Below are positions 52,998 through 61,990 of a stretch of DNA of 64,000 bases, in pieces. The notes below the pieces were generated by a model. That model was given only the letters and a program-made list of their open reading frames with translations. It had not been told where the DNA came from and made no database searches. The stretch lies in NCBI RefSeq assembly GCF_001701045.1, contig NZ_CP016757.1, positions 434,001-498,000 of the forward strand, in the 5' to 3' direction. Positions within the stretch are counted from its first letter, which is position 1. Each line of letters starts with the position of its first letter. The DNA comes from Cloacibacillus porcorum (GTDB taxonomy: Bacteria; Synergistota; Synergistia; Synergistales; Synergistaceae). The translations under genes and the position numbers were made by a program.

Positions 52998-53534
52998 ATG
53001 CAGAAAGAGAACCAGAGAGTTCACCCGTATTCCCTACCCGTACCACGGCTGAACACCGTCCCCATACCGGAGGCTGTCCGTGCCTACAAGCCGCTTGTAA
53101 AGGCCGTCGCGAAACGCTACCAGGGGCGCGGCGCGGAATACGACGACCTCGTACAGGAGGGCTGCCTCGCGCTGCTCATCCTCGTCCCCAAATGCCCCGA
53201 CCCCCAATGGCTCGCGCTTTTCCTCAAAAATCATCTGCCCGGATACATAAGGGATGCCGCGGCGCGCCTCCGCCGCGCGCACGCCGTCGGCAAAGGGCTG
53301 CCGTTCGAAGAGCTGGAAGAGATACTTGGCGCGGAAGAACAAAACTACCGCGAAATCGAACTGCGCGAGACGCTCATGCGCGCCCTTTCCCCCGATGAGT
53401 TCGACATCACGCTGGCGCTCCTTGAGGGCTACAGCCAGCGGGAGATCGCGCGCACCCTGGGCGTCAGCCAGCAGGCGGTCGCGGCGCGCCTCAAAACGAT
53501 CCGTAAAAAGATAAAAAAGGCCATGAACGAATAA
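52998..53534 (+). CDS. Small sigma-70-like RNA polymerase sigma factor
   Basis: 178 residues from the ATG at 52998, nine bases after AAGGAGG. Region 2 is KPLVKAVAKRYQGRGAEYDD then LVQEGCLALL; region 4 is LLEGYSQREIARTLGVSQQA with VAARLKTIRKKIKKAM. No anti-sigma gene is adjacent. An inverted repeat AGTCAAG/CTTGACT flanks the upstream 70 bases. The genes it controls are unknown. Confidence 0.78.
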   Translation: MQKENQRVHPYSLPVPRLNTVPIPEAVRAYKPLVKAVAKRYQGRGAEYDDLVQEGCLALLILVPKCPDPQWLALFLKNHLPGYIRDAAARLRRAHAVGKGLPFEELEEILGAEEQNYREIELRETLMRALSPDEFDITLALLEGYSQREIARTLGVSQQAVAARLKTIRKKIKKAMNE

Positions 53535-53647
53535 ATTGCCTAGATTAAGTAAATTATGCTATACTATACTCGGTAAAATCACCTGCACTAGTCAACAAAA
53601 CCTGGACAGTTGACTTGCTTAACTCTGTATAGTAGGGGGGTATCTCG

Positions 53648-54478
53648 TTACGTCCTACTCCTAAAACTGCCGTTTCCGCTATACGCCTCCTTATACTGTT
53701 TCGGCGTCATGTATCCCAAAGCATAGGCCGGACGCTCTTCATTGAAGAATTTTATGTATTCCTCTATCTCCCGCTCTATGTTTTCTTTGCCTGTTACATG
53801 AAAGTCTGTAAACAGCTCCGCTTTCAGCCAGCCGTTTATCGCTTCCATCGCCGCATTGTCCGTAGGAGTTCCGCTTCTGGACATGGAGTGGGCTATATGG
53901 TTCAGTTCCAAGATGTCGTTGTATTTCTTGGAGGCGTATACCGCGCCCTGGTCTGTGTGCAGTATCGTCTGCCATTCCGTTTTTTTATCTTTATTCATTA
54001 TCAGTCCTTCCAGCCCGTCTATGTATGTCATTCTGTCTCCGCGCCTTGAAGACAACGCATGGCTTACTATTTCGTTGTTCCATAGGTCCATATACAGTGT
54101 CAGCTCATAGTACGTACCTTTGAAGCAGAATGCCGTCATATCGCTCGCTATGTACTGCATCGGTGAGTATACCGGCAGGCCTGCAAGAAGCAGGTTGGGG
54201 AATAATCTGTACGGATTGCCTGGTTTTTTATAACGGTAGTGTTTTGCCTTGCTCTTTATACCGGCAGCCCTGCAACATTTATAGGCGTACGGATCTGAAT
54301 GGACTATTCCGGTGTCAAGGCGTATCTTCGCGTTAAGCCATCTGTATCCGTGCGACGGATATCTTTTATGATATTCCATAAAGAGCATTACGCTTCTAGC
54401 AAAATCCCTCGCTCTTTTGGACGGTTCAAACAGGCTGCGTTTCCAGTTATAGAAGCTGCTTCTGGGAATCCCCGTCAC
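53648..54478 (-). CDS. IS3-family transposase OrfB (integrase core)
   Basis: 276 residues from an in-frame start, but the frame is open upstream to the slippery site at 54591-54598, so it is normally made as an OrfAB fusion. The DDE core is visible: D in YIASDMTAF, D in ILHTDQGAVY and E in NAAMEAINGWLKAELF. The HTH-like start TGIPRSSFYNWKRSL and the C-terminal FFNEERPAYALGYMTPKQY are typical. It appears intact. Confidence 0.92.
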   Translation of the reverse strand: MTGIPRSSFYNWKRSLFEPSKRARDFARSVMLFMEYHKRYPSHGYRWLNAKIRLDTGIVHSDPYAYKCCRAAGIKSKAKHYRYKKPGNPYRLFPNLLLAGLPVYSPMQYIASDMTAFCFKGTYYELTLYMDLWNNEIVSHALSSRRGDRMTYIDGLEGLIMNKDKKTEWQTILHTDQGAVYASKKYNDILELNHIAHSMSRSGTPTDNAAMEAINGWLKAELFTDFHVTGKENIEREIEEYIKFFNEERPAYALGYMTPKQYKEAYSGNGSFRSRT

Positions 54479-54522
54479 ACGGCACAGGATGACTACAGGA
54501 AAATACTCGGATAGTTCCAGAA

Positions 54523-54888
54523 TTACTTGGTATTCGAGCTGTCTAAAAGGATATATTCCTTTACCGGACCATCTCCTTTCACCTCGTAGCCTTTTTTTAA
54601 TCTTGCTTCCGCTACTTTCGCTTTAATCAACTCAACAATGAGTTCTTTTTTTGTCATGGACTCATAATCTGATAGGTCAGGCTGTCTTTCGGAAGGCTTG
54701 TAAACATAACTGTCCGAACCGTTTCCGGAAGACTTGGGCGGCAGACTGTTGGAATCACGATACATCCGCATATAGTCCCTAGCCGTGTCGTCGCTGATGC
54801 CGTAGGCTTCGGCAGCCTCGTAACGTGTCATTATCCCCTCATAAACTTTTCGTCCGATTTCAAGACGCTCTTCTTTCGTGTATCGCAT
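54523..54888 (-). CDS. IS3-family OrfA (DNA-binding)
   Basis: 121 residues from the ATG at 54888, which has AGGAGGCC upstream; a longer frame to 54957 lacks such a site. The helix-turn-helix is in RYEAAEAYGISDDTARDYMRMY. Near the end, the minus strand has A7G (complement of 54591-54598), in frame as AAA-AAA-G, where a -1 slip enters the OrfB frame without meeting a stop. Confidence 0.88.
   Translation of the reverse strand: MRYTKEERLEIGRKVYEGIMTRYEAAEAYGISDDTARDYMRMYRDSNSLPPKSSGNGSDSYVYKPSERQPDLSDYESMTKKELIVELIKAKVAEARLKKGYEVKGDGPVKEYILLDSSNTK
54591..54598 (-). promoter_or_regulatory. Programmed -1 frameshift site of the IS element
   Basis: Seven A followed by G on the minus strand. In the zero frame the codons are TTA-AAA-AAA-GGC; a -1 slip gives AAA-AAA-AGG and continues open into OrfB. 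This is the common IS3-family slippery heptamer. Confidence 0.75.
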
Positions 54889-55103
54889 TACAGGCCTCCT
54901 GTGCATATAAACATGGCTCTTGTGCCACAAGATATTATTGTCATGTATAAAAGACAATTATATCTTGTCTCACTTTTACCCCCTATATGTACAGGATTAG
55001 TTTAGCAGTGCATCACCTAGCAATAAAGTAAAAAATATGAAGGAGCGAACTAAGTTGAAAACTCAGAACAGAGACCGCTGTAATATTTCTGTATTGAACG
55101 AGA

Positions 55104-57029
55104 GTGCACCCCCCCCCAGAAGTAAAGTCAGGTTTAAGATATCCCTGTCCCTTTATTTTAATTCTTCTCTTACTTTCACTTACACTCATACTGAACACGG
55201 CGCGGCCCGCTGCGGCGCTGACAAGCGCGGACGTAGTCTATTACGGAACCTATCCTCAGACTAAGAATGCCTCGGAAGATTTTCCAGCCGAACCCATCGC
55301 GTGGCGTGTGCTTGAGGTCAGCGGCGACAAGGGGTTCCTGCTATCCGAGAAGGTGCTGGACTATATGTATTTTAATAAATACCCCACTAGCCCCCCTGAT
55401 ATCACCCCTTCTCAGTATTGGCTATGGTGGAGCGAATCCCCAATACGTAAATTTCTCAACGGTAAAAAATACGTGCCATCCGTATCGGCGGATATAACGG
55501 AGCTTGTCGTCGAAAATCCCAAAGATTACAGCTTCTACGAAAGGGCCTTCGTTTCAGGCGAACAGAACTGTATATTAGAGGAGAATCTGGACAACAGCGC
55601 GACGCTTTTTTCAAATGATATTCCGGCAGGACCCAACACAGACGACAGAATTTTTCTGCTCTCCGTCGCGGAGCTTCAGGATAAAAGGTATGGATTTAAC
55701 AGTGGCGAAAACGACGATCCAACGCGTGATGCCCAACAGACGGCCTACTGTGACAAGAATGGAACACTTAATGGATATTGGTGGACCCGTTCTATTGCAA
55801 ACGACCTGTCGCAGTACGAAGTGGTGAATGTATATCCCGAAGGTTTGCTTGCCGGCAACCCCATCTATAACTGGATTCTCGGGATTCGCCCCGCCTTTTA
55901 CTTAAATATGAAAAACGTCATCTTTACCTCCCCCGCGAACGGAGGCAAGGCCGGCGGCGTGACGTCGGTCCTGTTGAAGCAGAACTATACCTCCGACGAT
56001 AAGGGCAGGTATGAGCAGAAGCTCACTATAGCTGCTAATAAATATAAACTTGAATCAGCCGCGCTTACGACGGGCGCCGTGGCTCCTGGCACCGACATTA
56101 AGCTGTCGATAGAATACGCGGGGGCCTCTACCGGTCCGGAATATCATCTTGCCGCGGTCGTGACCGAAGGAGACAGGGCCGTTTACTACGGCAAGATAAA
56201 AAGCCTCGCCTCGGCGGCTGACAGGGACGGCTCCGCAAGCTTTACAATTCCGGAGTTCAGGGAGGGAGACAGTCTTCACGTCTTGGTCGAAGGGCGCAAC
56301 AACAACCATAACTATATGACAGACTTCGCGAGCATGCCGAAACTCCTCGCCGGCACCGGTACTGGCAGGCCGCAGGCGGCGCTGTCAGAGGATGTCGTCG
56401 AAGAGCCTGCCCCTAAGACCACGGCTATAGAGGTGAACCCCTCCGCACTTACCACTGTTAAAGGATACGCCACGCAGTTATCCGTTATCTTCGTTCCCGA
56501 AGGAGCCTCCGAAAAGATAATCTGGAGCAGCGACAAGCCGGATATTGCCGCAGTAGACTCCAGCACAGGCGTCGTAAAGGCGCTTGGCGCGGGAACTGCC
56601 GTCATAACGGCCTCCACGCCCGGCGGCAAAACCTCGTCGTGCGCGGTGACAGTGACGGAAAAAACGCAGGCGGAGGGCATCGTCCTGACACCGGCCTCTA
56701 TGACTATGCACAAAGGCACAAAAGAAAAAATCACAGTCTCCTTTAACGGCATCGCAGAACAGCCGCTTGTCTGGAGCAGCAGTGATGAAAAGATAGCTAA
56801 AGTTGACGGACAGGGTAATGTCACCACGCTCTCCGAGGGAAAATGTATGATAAAGGCTTCCACCGCGGACGGCGCGGCGAGCGCCGAGTGTGCGGTCAAA
56901 GTTACGCCGGACTCCGGCGGCGGCTCAGGAGGCGGTTCCGGCGGCTGCAACGCTGGGCTGGGGCTAGGCGCGCTCGCGCTTTTGGCGCTCCTTCCCTGCG
57001 CAGTCAGGAAAAACAAAGGCGGTAAATAA
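55104..57029 (+). CDS. Synergist-CTERM cell-surface protein with Ig-like domains
   Basis: 641 residues as drawn from a GTG inside the C-tract region. After a hydrophobic signal segment (ILILLLLSLTLIL, cleavage near RPAAA) comes a DUF6273-like domain (YYGTYPQTK, EPIAWRVLEV, WWTRSIAND, GIRPAFYLN), a linker domain, two BIG2 Ig-like domains (AIEVNPSALTTVKGYATQLS; IVLTPASMTMHKGTKEKITV) and a tail of Gly-Ser linker, GGCNAG, a hydrophobic helix and KNKGGK, the Synergist-CTERM sorting signal. It is exported and surface-anchored. The better start lies upstream in another frame across the C9 tract. Confidence 0.85.
   Translation: MHPPPEVKSGLRYPCPFILILLLLSLTLILNTARPAAALTSADVVYYGTYPQTKNASEDFPAEPIAWRVLEVSGDKGFLLSEKVLDYMYFNKYPTSPPDITPSQYWLWWSESPIRKFLNGKKYVPSVSADITELVVENPKDYSFYERAFVSGEQNCILEENLDNSATLFSNDIPAGPNTDDRIFLLSVAELQDKRYGFNSGENDDPTRDAQQTAYCDKNGTLNGYWWTRSIANDLSQYEVVNVYPEGLLAGNPIYNWILGIRPAFYLNMKNVIFTSPANGGKAGGVTSVLLKQNYTSDDKGRYEQKLTIAANKYKLESAALTTGAVAPGTDIKLSIEYAGASTGPEYHLAAVVTEGDRAVYYGKIKSLASAADRDGSASFTIPEFREGDSLHVLVEGRNNNHNYMTDFASMPKLLAGTGTGRPQAALSEDVVEEPAPKTTAIEVNPSALTTVKGYATQLSVIFVPEGASEKIIWSSDKPDIAAVDSSTGVVKALGAGTAVITASTPGGKTSSCAVTVTEKTQAEGIVLTPASMTMHKGTKEKITVSFNGIAEQPLVWSSSDEKIAKVDGQGNVTTLSEGKCMIKASTADGAASAECAVKVTPDSGGGSGGGSGGCNAGLGLGALALLALLPCAVRKNKGGK
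55109..55117 (+). repeat. C9 homopolymer at the start of the surface-protein gene
   Basis: Nine C. The upstream start with a good site (AAGGAG then TTG at 55054, or ATG at 55037) reads into this tract but leaves it in the wrong frame. With eight C the upstream frame would join the signal-peptide frame exactly; with ten C it meets TAA soon after. This is the pattern of slipped-strand phase variation, or an assembly error in a homopolymer. Confidence 0.6.
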
Positions 57030-57038
57030 AGGCTAAAA

Positions 57039-57071
57039 CACGGAACGGAGAATGAAAAACTCCGTTCCGTG
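57039..57071 (+). terminator. Hairpin terminator-like element after the surface-protein gene
   Basis: CACGGAACGGAG (57039-57050) and CTCCGTTCCGTG (57060-57071) form a perfect 12-bp stem with an A-rich loop. No strong T-run follows. The 245 bases to the next gene contain nothing else I can support. Confidence 0.55.
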
Positions 57072-57316
57072 TGCCATTATGCCGGGAGATAATCGAATGT
57101 CTGCGAAACACCGAGGATTCCACGCGCCGCTGTTGATCGCGATACTCTTTTCAATCTGTCTCTTCCTCATCTTTTGCCTGTTGACTCACGAGGTGCGATA
57201 TGGATAGAGAGTTCCGTAAAATGCTTATATACGGAAAGAGATAAAACCTTTCTCGAAAAATAGTCTGCCGGCGGTGACGGGCTGTACCCTCAACCACAGA
57301 ACAGGAGTGAGACGAA

Positions 57317-57577
57317 TTGCGCTTAAAAGACGCGAAACGATTCTTCCGCGACCTGATGGAAGATACAACTATACGCGGTAAATGTATTGAGATCGCCATG
57401 CTGCCCAAAAGAGAACGTGGTATGGCACTCCGCGCGCTCGGATACTCATTCACCCCTAAGGAACTGGACGACGTGCTTTGCCGCGAATTTTACCTCATGA
57501 CGGAAGAGGAGCGCCGTCTGTTCGGCCCCGGCGACCTGCGTGATATCGTGATGGGTATGTGGGGCAATTGCATGTGA
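57317..57577 (+). CDS. Nif11-like small protein
   Basis: 86 residues from TTG 57317, seven bases after AGGAGTGAG. The segment ALRALGYSFTPKELDDVL and the preceding charged helix resemble the Nif11 domain, known both as a small nitrogen-fixation-associated protein and as leader of ribosomal peptides. The short tail ending GMWGNCM has one cysteine, and no modification enzyme is adjacent. A terminator follows, so it is a unit of its own. Assignment is tentative. Confidence 0.5.
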   Translation: MRLKDAKRFFRDLMEDTTIRGKCIEIAMLPKRERGMALRALGYSFTPKELDDVLCREFYLMTEEERRLFGPGDLRDIVMGMWGNCM

Positions 57578-57578
57578 C

Positions 57579-57601
57579 GGCGGCGGCAAGCCGCCGTTTT
57601 T
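57579..57601 (+). terminator. Intrinsic terminator after the Nif11-like gene
   Basis: CGGCGG-CAAG-CCGCCG (57581-57596) followed by five T. Confidence 0.8.
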
Positions 57602-57680
57602 GCCGTCGGTCTCCGGTCCTGTTGAGCTAAATCCGCGGTGCGTCTAAACGCCGATCCATCTTTGGTTAGAGAAAAGAGAT

Positions 57681-57924
57681 AAATAGCGGTTTAGCTTTTA
57701 CCCTATCGATGATAAACAGCGGTTTTTTCTTAAAGCCTTCCTCTCTGAGGAAGGTGGATCGCCGCCGCTTTTGCGGCGAGACGGAAGGAGTGTTGCTCTG
57801 TTTGGCGCGGTTCCCGCGCCAAACAGAGCCCGCGACAAAAGCCGCGGCAGAACAGAAGGTCAACTCTCCCTCAGTCCCTACGGGACAGCTCCCTCACAGA
57901 GGGCGCCAAAATCTTTGGTAAATC
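57681..57924. repeat. Dispersed structured repeat, copy B (inverted relative to copy A)
   Basis: The reverse complement is nearly identical to 50519-50764, from GATTTACCAAAGATTTTGGC through AGAGAGGAAGGCTTTAAG to AAGCTAAACCGCTATTT. The GAGGGAGCT..GAGGGAGAG part differs most. Downstream at about 57949 TTGATGTGTTTGCCC matches one outer inverted repeat of copy A; the other is missing. No gene lies in 57602-58043. Confidence 0.82.
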
Positions 57925-58043
57925 GGTGTTTAGACGTGCTGCTGGTCTTTATTGATGTGTTTGCCCAGTTTTCCCCGCCCCGCTGTTTGACAATAAAAAA
58001 TGCCGGTAATATCATATAAGGGTTGTATTTGAAAAGAGGTTAC

Positions 58044-58700
58044 ATGAATTTGAATGTTTTGCTTATAAAACGTTATCTGGTATTTATTCTCGGGGTCCTC
58101 ATCAATTCATTCGGAATCAGCTTTATCACAAAGGCCAGCCTCGGCACTTCGCCGATAACGAGCGTTCCCTATGTGTTCAGCCTGCGTTTCACGCCGACTC
58201 TGGGGGAATGTTCCTTCGTCCTCAATATGTTGTTTATCTTCCTGCAGCTTTTGCTGCTGCGGCGTGATTTTCAGAAGATCCAGCTGCTGCAGATCGCGGT
58301 GAATTTTGTCTTTAGCTGGTTTATCGACGTGAGCATGCTGCTTTTGGCCTCCTTCGCGCCGGTGAGCTATGCCGCGAAGCTCGTCTCACTGGCGGCGGGC
58401 TGCGCGATACTCGCCTTCGGCATCAGCCTCGAGGTCTACGCGAACGTCCTGATGATTCCCGGGGAAGGGGCCGTCTACGCTATCTCCAAGGTGCTGAATA
58501 AGGAGTTCGGCGTCGTCAAGGCGGGCTTCGACATCACGCTGATGCTCACGGCGGTGACGCTTTCGCTGCTGTTTTTCCGTGGGCTGAACGGGATAGGGGA
58601 GGGGACGGTGATCTCGGCCTTTATCGTCGGGATGATCGTCAGGCTGTATAATAAACGGCTCGGTTTTATCGGCAGTTATCTGAATCCGCAGCGTCAGTGA
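58044..58700 (+). CDS. YczE/YitT-type membrane protein
   Basis: 218 residues from the ATG at 58044, five bases after AGAGG; a TTG further up is less likely. Five or six hydrophobic segments. It has the family start FILGVLINSFGISFITKASLGTSPI (as in YczE/YyaS proteins) and the mid-protein GEGAVYAISKVLNKEFG. Function of the family is unknown. The end overlaps the end of the convergent acetyltransferase gene. Confidence 0.78.
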   Translation: MNLNVLLIKRYLVFILGVLINSFGISFITKASLGTSPITSVPYVFSLRFTPTLGECSFVLNMLFIFLQLLLLRRDFQKIQLLQIAVNFVFSWFIDVSMLLLASFAPVSYAAKLVSLAAGCAILAFGISLEVYANVLMIPGEGAVYAISKVLNKEFGVVKAGFDITLMLTAVTLSLLFFRGLNGIGEGTVISAFIVGMIVRLYNKRLGFIGSYLNPQRQ

Positions 58701-59176
58701 CGCGGTGTTGGCGGCTGTTTCAGCGTCATACGCAGTACGGAAAGCCGCTGTCCGTGACGGTCGGTATTCACTGATTTTTCAAAAATGACGAAGCCTAGAC
58801 GCTTATAGAATAGGACTGCGCCAGTGTTTTGTTCATATACCTTGACGTACCTAATGCCGTATCTCGTACGCGCATAGTCCACAAGGGCGGCGCCGATGCC
58901 TCTTTTGAAACTTTCGGGGACCACGTACAGCATTTTCAGCTCCTCGCCCGCGATGGCCGCAAAACCCTTGACGGCGGCGCGGCCGAAGCAGACCAGCTTC
59001 AAGTTACGCAGATCACGGCTCACGTAAGGGCGTTTTAGTCGTACCGTCTCGCCGCCGTCTCCAAAAAAGTCGTGCGTCGCGAGCATGGCCTGTTCCCAGA
59101 TGTCAAGAAGCCGTTCTTCCAGAGCGGCATCAAGCCGTGCCGGTTCGTATAATTCCAGTTCCCAGTCAGGCCGCAT
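58694..59176 (-). CDS. GNAT-family N-acetyltransferase
   Basis: 160 residues. The acetyl-CoA motif is LYVVPESFKRGIGAALVDYA (R/Q-x2-G-x-G/A form) around residues 88-107, with VYEQNTGAVLFYKRLGFV as motif B. The ribosome binding site is weak. It is likely cotranscribed with the EFR1-type gene, 13 bases upstream. Acceptor unknown. Confidence 0.85.
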   Translation of the reverse strand: MRPDWELELYEPARLDAALEERLLDIWEQAMLATHDFFGDGGETVRLKRPYVSRDLRNLKLVCFGRAAVKGFAAIAGEELKMLYVVPESFKRGIGAALVDYARTRYGIRYVKVYEQNTGAVLFYKRLGFVIFEKSVNTDRHGQRLSVLRMTLKQPPTPRH

Positions 59177-59189
59177 GGAGAGAGGCGGC

Positions 59190-59960
59190 CTATTCGGAGG
59201 CCGGCTTCGTATTGTAGCCCTCGTTGTAGTAGCGTCTCTTGCCGACTGTCCGCTTGCCGTACTCGATCGCCTCCGCGGGGCAGCCGCTGATGCAGGCCAT
59301 GCAGTGGGTGCAGCGGCCGTTCCATTCAGGACGTCCCTCTTTGATTTCGATGCCGTTCAGCGGGCAGAGTTCGGCGCATCTGCCGCAGCCGGTGCATTTA
59401 TCGGTGGCGCGGAAGGATTTGCTCTTTACCGCCAGCAGGTAGAATAGGGGATTGACGACGGCGCTTTTTATGATGTCGATAAAAGAGGGTCTGTAATCGC
59501 TGATATAGGCTCCGCGGCTGATGCTCTCGGCGATCGCGAATATCTGCGGCGTCGTCGCCCTGATTATGCTCTCGGATCGCTCCCGGTCCGGTACGTTCAT
59601 GAGCGCCACGTAGTTCTCCGGCATGTCTACGGAGGCGAGCCCCATGAACTCCAGCCCCTTCGACTCGCAGAGCTTTTTCGCGTAATGCACGGCGTTTCCG
59701 GCCTCGGAGGCGCAGGTGACGACGAAGTAGGCTTTTTTACAGCCCTCGAAGGAGGCTGCGCGGATGAAGCTCTCGACGGCGCGCGGAATGCGCCAGGCGT
59801 AAATCGGCGCGGCAAAGACGAGGGGCCGCTCGGATTTTATCGCCGCCCCGGCGTCACGCCTCATGAGCCTGTTGAGGGAGGCGGTTTCATCTTTCGTGAC
59901 CGATTCGATTACCTGTGCCGCGTAGCGGCTGTTTCCGGTTCCGCTGAAATATAGAATCAT
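59190..59960 (-). CDS. EFR1-type flavodoxin/ferredoxin fusion protein
   Basis: 256 residues. The N-terminal flavodoxin-like domain starts ILYFSGTGNSRYAAQVI with the FMN phosphate loop; two 4Fe-4S motifs follow, CTGCGRCAELCPLNGI and CTHCMACISGCPAEAI. This arrangement is the EFR1 family of anaerobes, presumed electron carriers or iron-sulfur flavin reductases. AGGAG precedes the ATG. Confidence 0.88.
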   Translation of the reverse strand: MILYFSGTGNSRYAAQVIESVTKDETASLNRLMRRDAGAAIKSERPLVFAAPIYAWRIPRAVESFIRAASFEGCKKAYFVVTCASEAGNAVHYAKKLCESKGLEFMGLASVDMPENYVALMNVPDRERSESIIRATTPQIFAIAESISRGAYISDYRPSFIDIIKSAVVNPLFYLLAVKSKSFRATDKCTGCGRCAELCPLNGIEIKEGRPEWNGRCTHCMACISGCPAEAIEYGKRTVGKRRYYNEGYNTKPASE

Positions 59961-60210
59961 TAGCTCATACTCCTTTGTATTCGGCCCTCAATGATACTTT
60001 ACGGCGGGCCTAAAAAGCAATAGGAAAAGTGAAAATAGCCGCCGTAATCGCCCGTCGGAGTAGTTTTTCGCAGGTTTTTGCGGTTTGCGTCCTATGGTCA
60101 TGCGCCGTTCTGTCCAAGCTGCCATTTGGCCTGGCGCGCAAAGAGGGATATAATGTAGCCTATGTGTATTATTTTGCGGAATATATTTCGTTTGCGGAGC
60201 GGGAGGCGTT

Positions 60211-61599
60211 ATGGATAACAGACTGAGCCAGAGGGAAGTTGAAATATTCGAGACGATGTCCGTGCCGAAGGCTGTGGCGGCCCTCGCCGTGCCCACCGTT
60301 ATCAGCCAGATCATCGCCATGGTCTATAATCTCGCCGACACCTGGTACATCGGACAGCTCAACGATACGAACATGATGGCGGCGGTGACGCTGATTTTCC
60401 CCGTTTTTTTGATGCTCTCCGCGCTCGCGAACCTCTTCGGCATCGGCGGTGCGAGCCTGCTTTCAAGGTCGCTTGGCGAACATAATTACGTGCGCGTGCG
60501 CGAGGCCGGGGCTTCGAGCGCCTGGATGGCCGTGGCCGCCACGCTGGCCTATTCGCTGGTCACGATGATATGGCGCGTGCCGCTGCTGCGCATGCTCGGC
60601 GCGGACGACGGCACGATAGATTACGCGAGCGGCTATCTATTCTGGACAGTTGCCGTCGGCGGCCTGCCGACGGTGATGAACATGGTGCTCGCGCACCTGA
60701 TCCGTTCCGAGGGGGCGTCGCGCGAGGCGAGCTTCGGCATGAGTTTCGGCGGGCTGCTGAATATGCTGCTTGACCCATTTTTTATCTACGACTGGGGGCT
60801 GGGGCTGAAGATGGAGGGGGCGGCGATCGCCACCTGTATCTCCAATATCGCGGCTACCTCGTATCTGCTGTATTATCTCTTCCGCACACGGCGGGAGAAT
60901 GTGATCTCGCTTTCGCCGAAGTATTTCCGTTTCAAAAGGAGCGTCGCCGGGGAGATATTTTTTGTGGGACTGCCCTCCTCGATACAGTTCATGATGAGCG
61001 TCCTCTCCAACGCTGTGCTGAACTACCTTATGGCGGCATACACGGCAAGCGCCCTCTCCGCCGTCGGCATCGTCAAAAAGGTCGATATGGTGCCCACCTA
61101 TGTCGTTCAGGGGATCTGCAACGGCGTCATCCCGCTTTTGGCCTATAACTATGCCTCCGGGAATTATAAACGCCTCTGGCGGTGCGCCTATTTCGCGGGC
61201 GTCTGTTCGCTCTGCGTCACCTTTTCCTATCTGGCGCTCTGCGAATCCTTCGCCCCCTTCATCATCAGAATATTCATCGATAACGCCCGGGCCGTTGACC
61301 TGGGGGCGGTATTCCTGCGCCTGCACTGCATGTCCACGCCCTTTCTGGCGATATTCTTCCTCGTCATCGCCTTCTTCCAGGCGACGGGACGCGGCACGCC
61401 GGCGCTGTTCATCTCTTTTTTGCGCAAGGGCGCGATAGACATTCCCTTCATGATCGTGATGAACGCCGTCTGGCCGATGTACGGGATAATGGCCGTTCAG
61501 CCGATGATGGATTTTATCGTCGCCGTTATCTGTCTCTCCATCTACCGGATAGTGCAGAAAAAGGACCGAAGGGAGCTGGAGCTAAAGAAAACGGCATAG
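60211..61599 (+). CDS. MATE-family multidrug/cation exporter
   Basis: 462 residues, about twelve membrane segments in two halves. It has the DinF/NorM-like PTVISQIIAMVYNLADTWYI and GIGGASLLSRSLGE in the first half and GLPSSIQFMMSVLSNAVLNY in the second. It exports drugs or cations in exchange for sodium or protons. A GGAGCGGGAGG site precedes the ATG. The 250-base gap upstream has an AT-rich segment but no gene. Confidence 0.93.
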   Translation: MDNRLSQREVEIFETMSVPKAVAALAVPTVISQIIAMVYNLADTWYIGQLNDTNMMAAVTLIFPVFLMLSALANLFGIGGASLLSRSLGEHNYVRVREAGASSAWMAVAATLAYSLVTMIWRVPLLRMLGADDGTIDYASGYLFWTVAVGGLPTVMNMVLAHLIRSEGASREASFGMSFGGLLNMLLDPFFIYDWGLGLKMEGAAIATCISNIAATSYLLYYLFRTRRENVISLSPKYFRFKRSVAGEIFFVGLPSSIQFMMSVLSNAVLNYLMAAYTASALSAVGIVKKVDMVPTYVVQGICNGVIPLLAYNYASGNYKRLWRCAYFAGVCSLCVTFSYLALCESFAPFIIRIFIDNARAVDLGAVFLRLHCMSTPFLAIFFLVIAFFQATGRGTPALFISFLRKGAIDIPFMIVMNAVWPMYGIMAVQPMMDFIVAVICLSIYRIVQKKDRRELELKKTA

Positions 61600-61848
61600 G
61601 CGCGCTTTCGCACTGTCTACATCTTTGCCAAGCCATTTATGGCTGCTCGCGTCAGTCTGACATGACATGCCGGACGATGTGCTTTGGGCTTTTTATTTTC
61701 CGGCCTCTCACTCTTTATACCCTTCAACCTGGTCACTATTCAGGGCGACTATATGCTGCTGGAAAAGAAGCAGAAGAACTGAGAACGCTGCTATAATTGT
61801 TACCGTTGTCGCAACTCCATTCCTGGCAGCAGGAGGGAGGGATTTTCC

Positions 61849-61947
61849 GTGACAAAAGTGGCGATCTCTTTTTTAATCTCTGTTATGGCTGGCGTGGCTG
61901 CCAACTTCATCAGCAAATGGTTAGACAGAGAGGATGACGACGACTAG
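61849..61947 (+). CDS. Fst-like type I toxin peptide 1
   Basis: 32 residues from GTG 61849 after AGGAGGGAGG; a GTG at 61858 is possible. The sequence is a hydrophobic helix (VAISFLISVMAGVAANFI) followed by SKWLDREDDDD, matching the plan of Fst, which has a membrane helix and an acidic tail of the form LDEEDD. Such peptides damage the membrane unless an antisense RNA blocks translation. A 36-base upstream block (61805-61840) is identical before peptide 2. A -10 TATAAT lies at 61792. The 249 bases from the MATE gene hold no other supported gene. Confidence 0.7.
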   Translation: MTKVAISFLISVMAGVAANFISKWLDREDDDD

Positions 61948-61957
61948 CCATAGCAAC

Positions 61958-61990
61958 AAAAAAGCCAAGGCTGCCACCTTGGCTTTTTTT
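61958..61990. terminator. Bidirectional terminator shared by toxin and antisense RNA
   Basis: AAAAAAGCCAAGG (61958-61970), loop CTGCCA, CCTTGGCTTTTTTT (61977-61990). T-runs on both strands. Confidence 0.88.

Larger units (their letters stand above)
53611..55012 (-). mobile_element. IS3-family insertion sequence
   Basis: Contains orfA and orfB on the minus strand with a programmed frameshift site. Ends are imperfect inverted repeats: CTGTATAGTAGGGGGGTA (53625-53642) against the reverse complement of 54977-54994 (CTGTACATATAGGGGGTA), extending outward through GCTTAACT/GCTAAACT to TG...CA ends. Exact ends are approximate, and I could not see a clear target duplication. It sits between the sigma factor and the Synergist-CTERM gene. 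Confidence 0.8.

Noticed and set aside
61667-61852. A small frame running into toxin peptide 1
   Set aside because: No ribosome binding site and poor composition; the alternative hydrophobic frame ending at 61782 has no start codon I can support.
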